NCBI GenBank assembly: GCA_030744095.1
Contig: JASLRF010000540.1
Location: forward strand, 1 to 7,425
DNA from: Pirellulaceae bacterium
Lineage (GTDB): Bacteria; Planctomycetota; Planctomycetia; Pirellulales; Pirellulaceae
Reading direction: 5' to 3'
DNA: 7,425 nucleotides
Position numbers and translations under genes: made by a program. The notes under the pieces were generated by a model that saw only the letters and a program-made list of their open reading frames with translations, did no database searches and was not told the origin of the DNA. The stretch's first letter is position 1. Every line of letters starts with the position of its first letter. Positions 1 to 6,593 of the stretch are shown here, in pieces.

Positions 1-1256
1 TCGGCGTGCTGGGCCACGAGGTTGGTTGATTCACCGATATCTTTGCTTAGATCGTACAATTCGACCCTGTCCATTTTCACGATCATTTTCCAACTGCCAT
101 CCCGCATGGCGGTTCCAAGTTTGGGTTCATAGCCAAAATAGACGCGACGGGTCTTCAGGTCGTCACCGCTGAGTAACAGGCCACGAATACTGCGTCCATC
201 AAGATGGCGTTCGGTCGGAATGTCGATGCCCGCCAATTCTGTGAACGTGGGCAGGAGGTCCATTCCGAGGGCTAGTTGATCCGATTTCGAGCCGGCTTTG
301 ATCTTGCCGGGCCACCAGGCGATTGCAGGAACGCGATGCCCGCCCTCGTAGTGGCTGAATTTTCCGCCACGAAACGGTCGGTTCGAGCCGGCACCGATCG
401 CGCCGTTGTCAGACAGGAAGAACACGAATGTGCGCTCGGCCATGTCGGTACTTCTTATAGTGTCAAGAATCTGACCAATGCCTTTGTCCATTTCTTCGAG
501 CATGATCTTGTACTTGGGTCGAATTCGATCGCGGCTCCACCGTTCGGATTTCGGGACGGGTTTGCGATTCTCTGGCGTGTCGTCCGGCGTTTGGAACGGC
601 AAGTGAACGGCCTCGTGCGCAACGAGCATGAAGAACGGATGCGTCGTGTTCTTTTCGATGAACTGCACGGCATTCTGGGAAATCAGGTGTGTCGAGTATC
701 CCGGCTGATCTTCCTTCTCGAGTCCGTTATGCCAGGAGTTCCTGTGGACGTGATAGTCGATGTACCCAGAGAGGTAGCCACGGAATTCATCGAATCCGTG
801 ATGAATTGGATTGAATTCCTGCTCCACGCCCAGGTGCCATTTACCGAACAATGCGGTTCTATAACCACCTTGTTTCAGCAGACGCGGGATCGTCAGCTCA
901 CTCGGATGAAGTCCAGGTGTGTCCAGGTGACGCGCGACGACGTCCACGATTCCGACTCGCTGCTGGTAACGCCCGGTAAGGAGTCCGGCTCGTGTCGGGC
1001 TGCACACGGAACTGTTGCTATGAAAGTCGATAAAGGTCAGACCTTCGGCAGCCATTCGTTCCAAGTGTGGTGTCTTCACCCAACCGTCGTACACGCTGGT
1101 GTCACCATAGCCCAAGTCGTCCGCCACGATCAAAATGATGTTCGGTCGCGGGTTCGAATCGGCACATCGGCCATTGATGGTAACAAGTTGTGACAGAGAT
1201 GTTACCAGGACCAAAACGATCAGGGCAGTTATTCTGTGTCGTAAATGACGCTTCAT
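1..1256 (-). CDS. Secreted Cys-type sulfatase (arylsulfatase family), 3' end outside window
   Basis: Predicted to hydrolyse sulfate esters, probably on sulfated polysaccharides, outside the cytoplasm; the substrate cannot be told. The frame is open for 418 codons from ATG at 1256 to the left edge. Residues 1-33 form a signal peptide (basic start, hydrophobic ALIVLVLV core, likely cleavage after RCA). Asp46-Asp47 in the IVADDLGYGD stretch are metal ligands. Residues 83-95 match sulfatase signature 1 (SVCSPTRAGLLTG); Cys85 would be converted to formylglycine. Signature 2 is GYRTALFGKWHLG from residue 131. Further active-site elements are the HEAVHLPF segment near 214-221, SDNG at 282-285 and a GGK lysine at 299. 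The last visible residues (ELYDLSKDIGESTNL) match the usual C-terminal segment, so probably only a few dozen residues are missing. No clear ribosome binding site precedes the start. The 191-bp gap after the M50 gene, with a promoter-like site, suggests separate transcription. Family assignment is firm. Confidence 0.95.
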   Translation of the reverse strand, partial: MKRHLRHRITALIVLVLVTSLSQLVTINGRCADSNPRPNIILIVADDLGYGDTSVYDGWVKTPHLERMAAEGLTFIDFHSNSSVCSPTRAGLLTGRYQQRVGIVDVVARHLDTPGLHPSELTIPRLLKQGGYRTALFGKWHLGVEQEFNPIHHGFDEFRGYLSGYIDYHVHRNSWHNGLEKEDQPGYSTHLISQNAVQFIEKNTTHPFFMLVAHEAVHLPFQTPDDTPENRKPVPKSERWSRDRIRPKYKIMLEEMDKGIGQILDTIRSTDMAERTFVFFLSDNGAIGAGSNRPFRGGKFSHYEGGHRVPAIAWWPGKIKAGSKSDQLALGMDLLPTFTELAGIDIPTERHLDGRSIRGLLLSGDDLKTRRVYFGYEPKLGTAMRDGSWKMIVKMDRVELYDLSKDIGESTNLVAQHA

Positions 1257-1344
1257 TACAATGCGGTGACGCAACGTCTTCGTTGCTGGGGAGTTGAAGT
1301 GCATCGTGACCCATTCATTTGGAGCCTGGTCGTTCGGCGGGGCT

Positions 1345-1374
1345 TGCAGTGGAATCTGCAGTTGGCACACCAAC
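1345..1374 (-). repeat. Two adjacent small inverted repeats in the sulfatase leader
   Basis: Plus-strand 1345-1360 reads TGCAG-(6 nt)-CTGCA and 1361-1374 reads GTTGG-CACA-CCAAC, so two perfect 5-bp stems abut. They lie about 90-110 bp upstream of the sulfatase start, around the predicted transcription start. They could be an operator or a leader hairpin, but 5-bp stems also occur by chance. The sequence shows only the symmetry. Confidence 0.25.
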
Positions 1375-1403
1375 ATCATCTTCCCTGCCGATTCAGCAGT
1401 CAA
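1375..1403 (-). promoter_or_regulatory. Candidate sigma70-type promoter for the sulfatase
   Basis: On the minus strand TTGACT (1403-1398) is followed after exactly 17 bp by GATGAT (1380-1375). The first box matches TTGACA at 5 of 6 positions and the second matches TATAAT at 4 of 6. Transcription would begin near 1367-1369 and give a leader of roughly 110 nt before the sulfatase ATG. The position between the M50 stop and the sulfatase start is sensible, but planctomycete promoters are poorly defined by consensus, so this is only a candidate. Confidence 0.3.
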
Positions 1404-1411
1404 CTGTTCTG

Positions 1412-1428
1412 ATCATCGCGGCGATGAT
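1412..1428 (-). terminator. Hairpin just after the M50-HlyD gene, possible transcript end
   Basis: ATCATCG-(3 nt)-CGATGAT forms a perfect 7-bp stem starting about 20 bp beyond the TGA of the M50-HlyD gene. Its position suits a transcript end or a 3' stabilising hairpin. No U-run follows on the minus strand (CAGAACAG), so it is not a classical Rho-independent terminator. Confidence 0.3.
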
Positions 1429-1447
1429 TACCTGTTTTACGCGGAAA

Positions 1448-3613
1448 TCAGCCGGCTGTCAGCTGCTCGCGGATCCAGCGGGAGACACTGCTGTACAGAT
1501 GTTGGAATATAGAAGCGTTGCAGGGGCGGTAGGACCCGCTGCCGGTCTGACCCGCGTGGAGTTGGCAGCTGGTGGACGGACTCAAGGCAACCACGGCTGT
1601 GAAACGAGGAGTGAGAAACTCGAAGGCGTCCGCAGTCGATTCGTCGGGCTTCTTGCCTGTGGGCTTGACGGGCAACGAGCCGCCATTGATGGTAGTCAAG
1701 GCTGGGTATGTGGGTTCGAGTGTTGCGCGGGGAATGACCTTTTCAAGACGAGCCTGCCACGGCGGTTGGCGTGGAATGTCAATGCGGACAGGTTGCCCCA
1801 CGCGTTGAGTGAAGACATCGAGGTCGTCTTGTGAAATCGAGAGACGAAGTTCCTTCTGTGATTGATTACCAAGCGACATGATATCGTCACCTTCTTTCAG
1901 GTACGTACCCAGGAGCAACGTGAGATTGCGACGAACTATCGTTCCCCCTCGCGGGGCGCGAACTGTGAGCTTTTCGACTTGGGCACGTCTTTCGGCAAGC
2001 TGCTTCTGGAGCGATTCGCGGTTTTTTGTTTCAGCTTGTTGCGCCGCCCTTTCGCCTTTCTGTTCGTGATGGCGGCCGCGGATTTCGGATTGGTCGATCT
2101 GTATTTCCAGGTCTGCGACGTCGCGGACCAATTCGCGATTCTCCAACAAGGCTAACAATTGGCCCTTTTCGACTTCTTCGCCGCTCTGAACACGAATTTC
2201 CCGGACGAAACCGGCGCTTGCAGCGCGGACGACAGTGTGCGGCGAGAATTCGACGACCGCCGGTGCTTCCCGTGCGCCGGGCCACGGTACAAAGCCGAAG
2301 ACGGCCACACAGATGGCCACGAGCGAACCGTTAACAAGTAGAAATCGCAGGCGACGTGGCTGTTCGCCTGTCTTGCCCCAGACGAAGTATTTCGCAAACG
2401 TCCACACTGGCAGGCCGAGCCACATGATAGCTGCGAGGCAGGCCAGTACGACACCCGCCCCTTGAAACAGTGTTACCGCCGTGATGGTCATGGTCACACA
2501 GATCATGGCTCGCCAGGCGAGTGACGCCCAACCGTAGACACGAATGAACGCCCCGTGTCCGCGTGACCAGGCAGGCAGTGTCCCCGGAACGCCCAATAGG
2601 TAACGCCGCGCCCAATAACGCACGTATTGCTGACCGCTGACGTACAGGTTCGGCATGGCCAATGCATCCGAGAGGATGTAGTACCCATCGAATTTCATCA
2701 GCGGATTGGCATTGAACACCAGCGTCGTAAGGCCCGCCATGACAATCGTGTTGAAGCACAGGTTGTTGAGCCAGTCGCTGTTGGTGTTGCTCCAAACGAT
2801 GGCCGCGATGCCAGCGATCGCTAGTTCAACGTACATACCTGCCGCTGCAACGTTAATGCGGTGGCGGCGCGAGCGAAACCGCCAACTCGAAGTAACGTCG
2901 ACGTACGCCAGCGGCGCGAACAGAATGAACATGATCCCCGTCTCGCGCACGGTGCCACCATAGCGCTTGCAAACCACCCCGTGTGACGTCTCGTGAACGA
3001 CTTTCAACATGACCCAGCAGGCGCCCAGCCACAGCCAATTGTCCGCGGAAAAGATGCCTCGTGACGAGACCATGAAGCGATTCCAGTCCGCGAAGATGTT
3101 GTAGCCGCCAACGGTCAACAACACCAACCAGCAGGTCACCGCCCACGGCGAGTAGAGCCAACTGAGCCACGGTGCCAATGTCGCGAAGGCACGGTCGGGC
3201 CCAAACAGCGGCAACCGGAACACAAGCGGATTGGCACGGGCCAGTGCCTGACGTTGTGCCGTGCGGTCGGCGCTGCACGCCAGTCGTACGGCCAGCGCTG
3301 ATTGCGCCGTGTGTGCGAGGTCCGATTCGACCAACCAGCGGCACAGACCCGCGGTATCATGCTCGGTCAATCGGTGATGAGGCAGGACTGAAGAAAGATG
3401 ACTGAGGGCTTCAAGAATTGACGTGCGACCGTCCAACAGCGAGACGAAAGTATATTCCGTGTGACCGAGCCGAAAAAACCGCGAGTTAAGCGGGTCTTCG
3501 ACTATGTAGTATGGCTGAACACCCGCTGTCTGCGGCGTGAAGATAAGATCGCCGCGCAATGCGAGACGCGTCGATCCGAGTTCACGGACGGATTGGTCAG
3601 GTTGGTCGTTCAT
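1448..3613 (-). CDS. PqqD-like / M50 membrane metalloprotease / HlyD fusion protein (site-2 protease family)
   Basis: A 721-residue inner-membrane protein resembling the putative peptide zinc metalloproteases (YydH-like) often fused to HlyD adaptors. Residues about 18-100 look like a PqqD-type winged helix (YYIVEDP, RFFRLG, LLDGRTSILEAL). Residues about 155-440 form a multi-helix membrane core with the zinc site: HETSH at 207-211 (HExxH) and NPLMKFDG at 303-310, in which Asp309 would be the third ligand. AYVDVTSSWRF at 236-246 is also typical. After a last membrane helix (about 424-443), residues 455-720 are a HlyD-type adaptor: lipoyl half (about 458-492), short coiled coil (495-545), second lipoyl half (547-582) and a beta-barrel ending in a GQTGS turn and amphipathic tail. 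The zinc ligands are intact, so proteolysis is plausible but unproven. The ATG at 3613 is the only reasonable start because an in-frame TGA lies two codons upstream. It is probably cotranscribed with the GAF-HlyD gene, 82 bp upstream. Confidence 0.9.
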   Translation of the reverse strand: MNDQPDQSVRELGSTRLALRGDLIFTPQTAGVQPYYIVEDPLNSRFFRLGHTEYTFVSLLDGRTSILEALSHLSSVLPHHRLTEHDTAGLCRWLVESDLAHTAQSALAVRLACSADRTAQRQALARANPLVFRLPLFGPDRAFATLAPWLSWLYSPWAVTCWLVLLTVGGYNIFADWNRFMVSSRGIFSADNWLWLGACWVMLKVVHETSHGVVCKRYGGTVRETGIMFILFAPLAYVDVTSSWRFRSRRHRINVAAAGMYVELAIAGIAAIVWSNTNSDWLNNLCFNTIVMAGLTTLVFNANPLMKFDGYYILSDALAMPNLYVSGQQYVRYWARRYLLGVPGTLPAWSRGHGAFIRVYGWASLAWRAMICVTMTITAVTLFQGAGVVLACLAAIMWLGLPVWTFAKYFVWGKTGEQPRRLRFLLVNGSLVAICVAVFGFVPWPGAREAPAVVEFSPHTVVRAASAGFVREIRVQSGEEVEKGQLLALLENRELVRDVADLEIQIDQSEIRGRHHEQKGERAAQQAETKNRESLQKQLAERRAQVEKLTVRAPRGGTIVRRNLTLLLGTYLKEGDDIMSLGNQSQKELRLSISQDDLDVFTQRVGQPVRIDIPRQPPWQARLEKVIPRATLEPTYPALTTINGGSLPVKPTGKKPDESTADAFEFLTPRFTAVVALSPSTSCQLHAGQTGSGSYRPCNASIFQHLYSSVSRWIREQLTAG

Positions 3614-3686
3614 GAGTCACAATCGCCCGTCGTCGTTCGACACCGATAGGCATCTCGGGATCGAACGCGTCGACCAAGCGACCCAC
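3597..3686 (-). other. Possible 29-codon ORF bridging the GAF-HlyD and M50 genes
   Basis: In the 82-bp gap a GTG at 3686 opens a 29-codon frame that contains DAFDPEMPIGVERRR, ends at TGA 3597-3599 and overlaps the M50 start by 17 nt in another frame. It could couple translation between the two large genes or be chance; there is no convincing ribosome binding site. I do not recognise the peptide and consider it unlikely to be a true gene. Confidence 0.12.
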
Positions 3687-3695
3687 CAATTCTGT

Positions 3696-5558
3696 TTACC
3701 AAAGGAGTTTCTTCGTCAAGTATTCCCACGGCTTGTGGAACAGGATCCAGCCGAGTGGGCGTCGCAGCGTTTTCACCTTCGCGCGGCCTTTCATTCCGGG
3801 TCGTAGATGACTGTCTGTATTGTCTAGCTCTGCTTCAACGATGAAGACGTTGTCCTCGTCTCGGATCTCGGAACGTGGTTGCACTCTTGTTACAACGACT
3901 TGCCACGTTTGGCCAGGATAAGCGTCCAGCCGCACGTTGACGGTCTGTCCGATGTCAACGTGCGAGACCTCGTCGTCGGGCAGTGCCACTTCCACGATCA
4001 TCTTTTCCAGCGGAGCGATCTCGAACAATGTTTGTCCGATGGTAAGGGGTGCACCTTCGGCACGTTCCAAGTCGCCGCTCGCAACGATGCCGGCGATGGG
4101 ACTCTTGATTTCCAGGTTCTCTGCACGGTGGTCCAGAAGTTGCAATTCCAACTCCAGTCGCTCCGATTCGAGTTTCGCAATCTGTTGTTCCGCGTAGCTG
4201 TGCGACGCCTGAGCCACATCCCGTTTCTTGATAGCCTGGTTGAGATCTGCCACGACACTTGCCCTCTGCCAGCGGATTTCGCGGCCATCCATACGCGCCA
4301 GCATATCGCCCGCCCGCACCACATCTCCGGGCTTGACCAGCGATTTCTCTAGAGTGCCTTCAAAGGGCGCGACGACGTACCGTCGCGTTACCGGTTCAAT
4401 TTGGCAATCGCTGGAGATTCTGTACGGTAGCGGAATCAACATCACCGCCACCACAAGCGTGATTGCGGCCAGGGCAACCTTGCCTTTCCACGTTTGCCAG
4501 ATTCGTGCCGCGGTGCGAGCCAGTTGTGCGAGCCAGCCACCTTCTAGACGCTGTACCACGGCGAGCGATGTGGCGAGCGAAGACTCAGCAGTTTGCAGGA
4601 ATCGCTCGGCAGCGGTCAACGATTCAGCGACATCGGCAAGCACAATCAACGCGCCGACCGCATTGCCATCATTGTTGCGCAGTGGCACGCTAACGGCGGC
4701 TTGTGTGTCCTCGAGGGCACAGAGGCGTCTGTGGGCCAGTGCCGGGTGCCGGTACGCGTCGTTTATCGACGGCCACCTGGTGACAGCATCGTGTAACACG
4801 GCTTCGTCCATTGCCGACTCGAATGCGCGGACCGTTTGTGACTGCTTGTCGAATCGCGCCACACCGGAAATCGCAGCCAGCCGGCAACGTCCCTTTCCAC
4901 CTGGTCGCAAACCGACTGCTACGCGCTTGCATTTCAAATACTCTTTAAGCTCTCCGACCAACGAATAGCAGGCTTGTCGCAGGCTCGTCGCGGGAGTTAC
5001 CTGATCCAGCAATTCGACCAACGCCGCCGAGTCGCGCGCGTTGGAGTCAAGTTCGCGGCCACCCGTCATAACGTGCCACAACATGATGTGACTGACTACC
5101 ATCTGCACGAGCATCATGTCGTGTGGGGTAGAATTGTTCTCTGAGAAGACGACTCCAATCGCTTCGGGATCACTGCCACGCAGTGGAATCGGTGCCGCGA
5201 CGATCATGCGAGGCGGAGTTGCCCAGCGTCGCACATCCAGTTCTCCCGTTCGACAAGCTGTATGGCAGGCGGATGTCAGTTGTTGGTAGAAACGATCGTC
5301 GTGGTCATCGGCTGCGGTGTGGTCGAGTTGTATCGCGTCGGCCAGTTGGTCTTGCTCGTCACGTTCGCAGTAGAAGACTTCCAGTGGTTGAGCGAAGGCA
5401 CTCATCCATTCAGCAAGACCTTGGAGCAGTTCGGCCTTTGTCGGCCCGGATGAGGCCAACCGAAGCATCTCGCGCTGAATCCGCCGTAGTAGGTCGGTGT
5501 TGTCCGGTGTCGCGTCGATGACCGGCGAGGCATTATCATTGAGCGTGATATCGACCAT
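3696..5558 (-). CDS. GAF-GAF sensor fused to membrane-anchored HlyD-type adaptor
   Basis: A 620-residue protein with a cytoplasmic sensor joined to a periplasmic adaptor. Residues about 22-165 look like a divergent GAF domain (strand AAPIPLRG, then EAIGVVFSE). Residues about 183-338 are a clearer GAF domain (KRVAVGL, QAAVSVPLRNNDGNAVGALIVL). A single transmembrane helix (VALAAITLVVAVMLIPLP, 361-378) puts the rest in the periplasm. This consists of a lipoyl half at 393-425 (VVAPFEGTLEKSLVKPGDVV), a coiled coil rich in Glu, Leu and Gln at 430-480, a second lipoyl half at 482-515 (KSPIAGIVASGDL) and a beta-barrel at about 518-597, with an aromatic/basic tail (LFHKPWEYLTKKLLW). GAF domains bind small ligands or proteins; the ligand here is unknown. 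The start lies 6 bp after the stop of the upstream adaptor gene and has a GGAG 12 nt before it, so the two are almost certainly cotranscribed. It may sense an intracellular signal and control assembly of the export complex, which is inference. Confidence 0.88.
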   Translation of the reverse strand: MVDITLNDNASPVIDATPDNTDLLRRIQREMLRLASSGPTKAELLQGLAEWMSAFAQPLEVFYCERDEQDQLADAIQLDHTAADDHDDRFYQQLTSACHTACRTGELDVRRWATPPRMIVAAPIPLRGSDPEAIGVVFSENNSTPHDMMLVQMVVSHIMLWHVMTGGRELDSNARDSAALVELLDQVTPATSLRQACYSLVGELKEYLKCKRVAVGLRPGGKGRCRLAAISGVARFDKQSQTVRAFESAMDEAVLHDAVTRWPSINDAYRHPALAHRRLCALEDTQAAVSVPLRNNDGNAVGALIVLADVAESLTAAERFLQTAESSLATSLAVVQRLEGGWLAQLARTAARIWQTWKGKVALAAITLVVAVMLIPLPYRISSDCQIEPVTRRYVVAPFEGTLEKSLVKPGDVVRAGDMLARMDGREIRWQRASVVADLNQAIKKRDVAQASHSYAEQQIAKLESERLELELQLLDHRAENLEIKSPIAGIVASGDLERAEGAPLTIGQTLFEIAPLEKMIVEVALPDDEVSHVDIGQTVNVRLDAYPGQTWQVVVTRVQPRSEIRDEDNVFIVEAELDNTDSHLRPGMKGRAKVKTLRRPLGWILFHKPWEYLTKKLLW

Positions 5559-5564
5559 CGTGAG

Positions 5565-6404
5565 TCAATTCTCCAAACGCATCTTGCAGCGCTCACCACT
5601 GCGGAAACGATTTTTAGCATTCTCGATGCGCAATTTCACGAGCACCAATCCACTCTCCGCGTTGGTAACCGGCGAGATGAACTCAACCACGCCCGTCGTT
5701 CGCAGGACCCCGCTGAACCGAATCTTGATTTCTTGATCCAACTGCAGTTTCGCGGCCTGCGCGCTTGTCAACGTGAAGTTGGCCAGCAGTTGATCGAGCT
5801 GTACGAGCATCAGTAGATCTGGACTGTTTGGTGCGACAAACTCGCCTACGTCCTTGTGCATTTCCGTGATCACACCGGTAATCGGCGCGCGAACCGTACG
5901 TCGCGCGATCTGCGTTTTTGTCTTTTCGTATTCGAGCCGCCTGGTTACCAGGTCCTCTTGCGCCGTACGCAGGTTAGCTTCGGCCACGGTGACTTCAGCC
6001 GCAGCCCGATCGACCTCCTCCTGCCGTGCATGTCCTTGAATCCGCAGCGGCTCTAATTTCTCCAGCCGCTCCCTCCGCATCTGCAAGTCGGCGCGTGCTG
6101 CGTCGAGCCGGCCTTCGGCTTGCATACTCTGCTCGGCGATGGCCAGCAGCGTTTTGTGTACAGAGCAATTGAGCCGCGCCAGCGGCTGACCGGCCTCGAC
6201 AGTATGACCATCGCGCACGAAGACCTCCTCAATCGTCCCTGTCTCGTCAGCCGCAACTTTGATCGTACGATACGGTTCGGTAAATCCTTCCAACTCGAAG
6301 GCTATTGCCGGCGGCGACGCAGACGAACCGGCGACCATCAGGCCACACGCGATCGCGGCGCGCAATGCGAGCCTCATTCTCGCTTGCAATAGCCACTCTT
6401 TCAT
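5565..6404 (-). CDS. Small exported HlyD/MFP-type periplasmic adaptor
   Basis: A periplasmic adaptor of the membrane-fusion-protein type, expected to bridge an inner-membrane component to the outer envelope. From ATG 6404 it has 279 residues: a signal peptide at 1-35 (ALRAAIACGLMVAG core, cleavage after PPAIA), a first lipoyl half at about 44-80 (DETGTIEEVFVRDGHTVEAG), a long coiled-coil hairpin at 82-168, a second lipoyl half at 169-205 (VRAPITGVITEMHKDVGEFV) and a beta-barrel from about 206 to the end. It stops right after the barrel and lacks the membrane-proximal domain of typical 350-400-residue RND adaptors. The frame extends to an ATG at 6485, but that start adds 27 residues before the signal peptide and lies upstream of the predicted transcription start, so I prefer 6404; ATG 6377 would also leave a usable signal peptide. 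First gene of a probable three-gene operon. Confidence 0.88.
   Translation of the reverse strand: MKEWLLQARMRLALRAAIACGLMVAGSSASPPAIAFELEGFTEPYRTIKVAADETGTIEEVFVRDGHTVEAGQPLARLNCSVHKTLLAIAEQSMQAEGRLDAARADLQMRRERLEKLEPLRIQGHARQEEVDRAAAEVTVAEANLRTAQEDLVTRRLEYEKTKTQIARRTVRAPITGVITEMHKDVGEFVAPNSPDLLMLVQLDQLLANFTLTSAQAAKLQLDQEIKIRFSGVLRTTGVVEFISPVTNAESGLVLVKLRIENAKNRFRSGERCKMRLEN
5571..5574 (-). promoter_or_regulatory. Ribosome binding site for the GAF-HlyD gene
   Basis: GGAG lies inside the last codons of the upstream adaptor gene, 12 nt before the ATG at 5558. The spacing is somewhat long, but this is the clearest Shine-Dalgarno-like site in the window and it supports the chosen start and translational linkage of the two genes. 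Confidence 0.4.
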
Positions 6405-6470
6405 CGCCAATCTCACGTTGGAAATTCGAACGGAGTCCTGCCACTCCGCCCCACGGTGACATAACACAAC

Positions 6471-6499
6471 GGTATATCTGCGCAATATTGCTTGGAAAA
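6471..6499 (-). promoter_or_regulatory. Candidate promoter of the adaptor/GAF/M50 operon
   Basis: On the minus strand TTTTCC (6499-6494) and TATACC (6476-6471) are separated by 17 bp, with 4 of 6 matches in the -10 box but only 3 of 6 in the -35 box. The predicted transcript would start near 6464 and carry a leader of about 60 nt before the ATG at 6404. The spacer holds a perfect palindrome. The weak -35 fits either an activated promoter or a chance match. Confidence 0.28.
6482..6491. repeat. 10-bp perfect palindrome, possible operator
   Basis: GCAATATTGC is fully self-complementary and sits between the candidate -35 and -10 boxes, a classic position for a repressor site. No second copy was noticed nearby, and a single 10-bp palindrome can occur by chance. 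Confidence 0.22.
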
Positions 6500-6518
6500 G
6501 TTTAGGTTACGGCTAACC
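6496..6518 (-). terminator. Weak terminator-like hairpin after the SecA-like gene
   Basis: The minus strand reads GGTTA-GCCG-TAACC followed by TAAACTTTT, a 5-bp stem with a partly T-rich tail, about 76 bp beyond the SecA-like stop. The stem is short and the tail interrupted, so termination would be inefficient at best. The tail overlaps the candidate -35 box of the next operon. Confidence 0.22.
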
Positions 6519-6558
6519 GCGTAGTGGAAAATCGACCCGCGAAGCAGGGGCCAGGAAG

Positions 6559-6571
6559 GCGGTCTAACCGC
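6559..6571 (-). repeat. Small hairpin downstream of the SecA-like gene
   Basis: GCGGT-(3 nt)-ACCGC forms a perfect GC-rich 5-bp stem with a triloop, 22 bp after the stop of the SecA-like gene. No T-run follows. The sequence CTAACCGC within it recurs at 6513-6520. It may help define the mRNA 3' end, but this is weakly supported. Confidence 0.2.
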
Positions 6572-6593
6572 TACAGGCGTCACAGAAGAGCGC

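Noticed and set aside
276..1193. Plus-strand open frame of 305 codons
   Set aside because: It lies wholly antisense to the sulfatase, whose minus-strand frame carries both sulfatase signatures and the active-site residues. The plus-strand protein has no recognisable motif.
1319..1834. Plus-strand open frame of 171 codons
   Set aside because: It overlaps the end of the M50-HlyD gene in antisense and has no recognisable domain; a high-GC shadow frame is the simplest explanation.
2331..3344. Alternative minus-strand frames inside the M50 gene (2331-2795 and 2853-3344)
   Set aside because: These are out-of-frame shadows; the 721-codon frame has continuous membrane helices and zinc motifs through the same stretch, so there is no frameshift.
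4228..4968. Plus-strand open frame of 246 codons
   Set aside because: It is antisense to the GAF-HlyD gene, with a Ser/Arg/Ala-rich composition typical of reversed coding sequence.
6405..6485. 27-residue N-terminal extension of the small adaptor from ATG 6485
   Set aside because: It would put a polar stretch before a good signal peptide and start upstream of the predicted transcription start; ATG 6404 fits better, though this is not proven.
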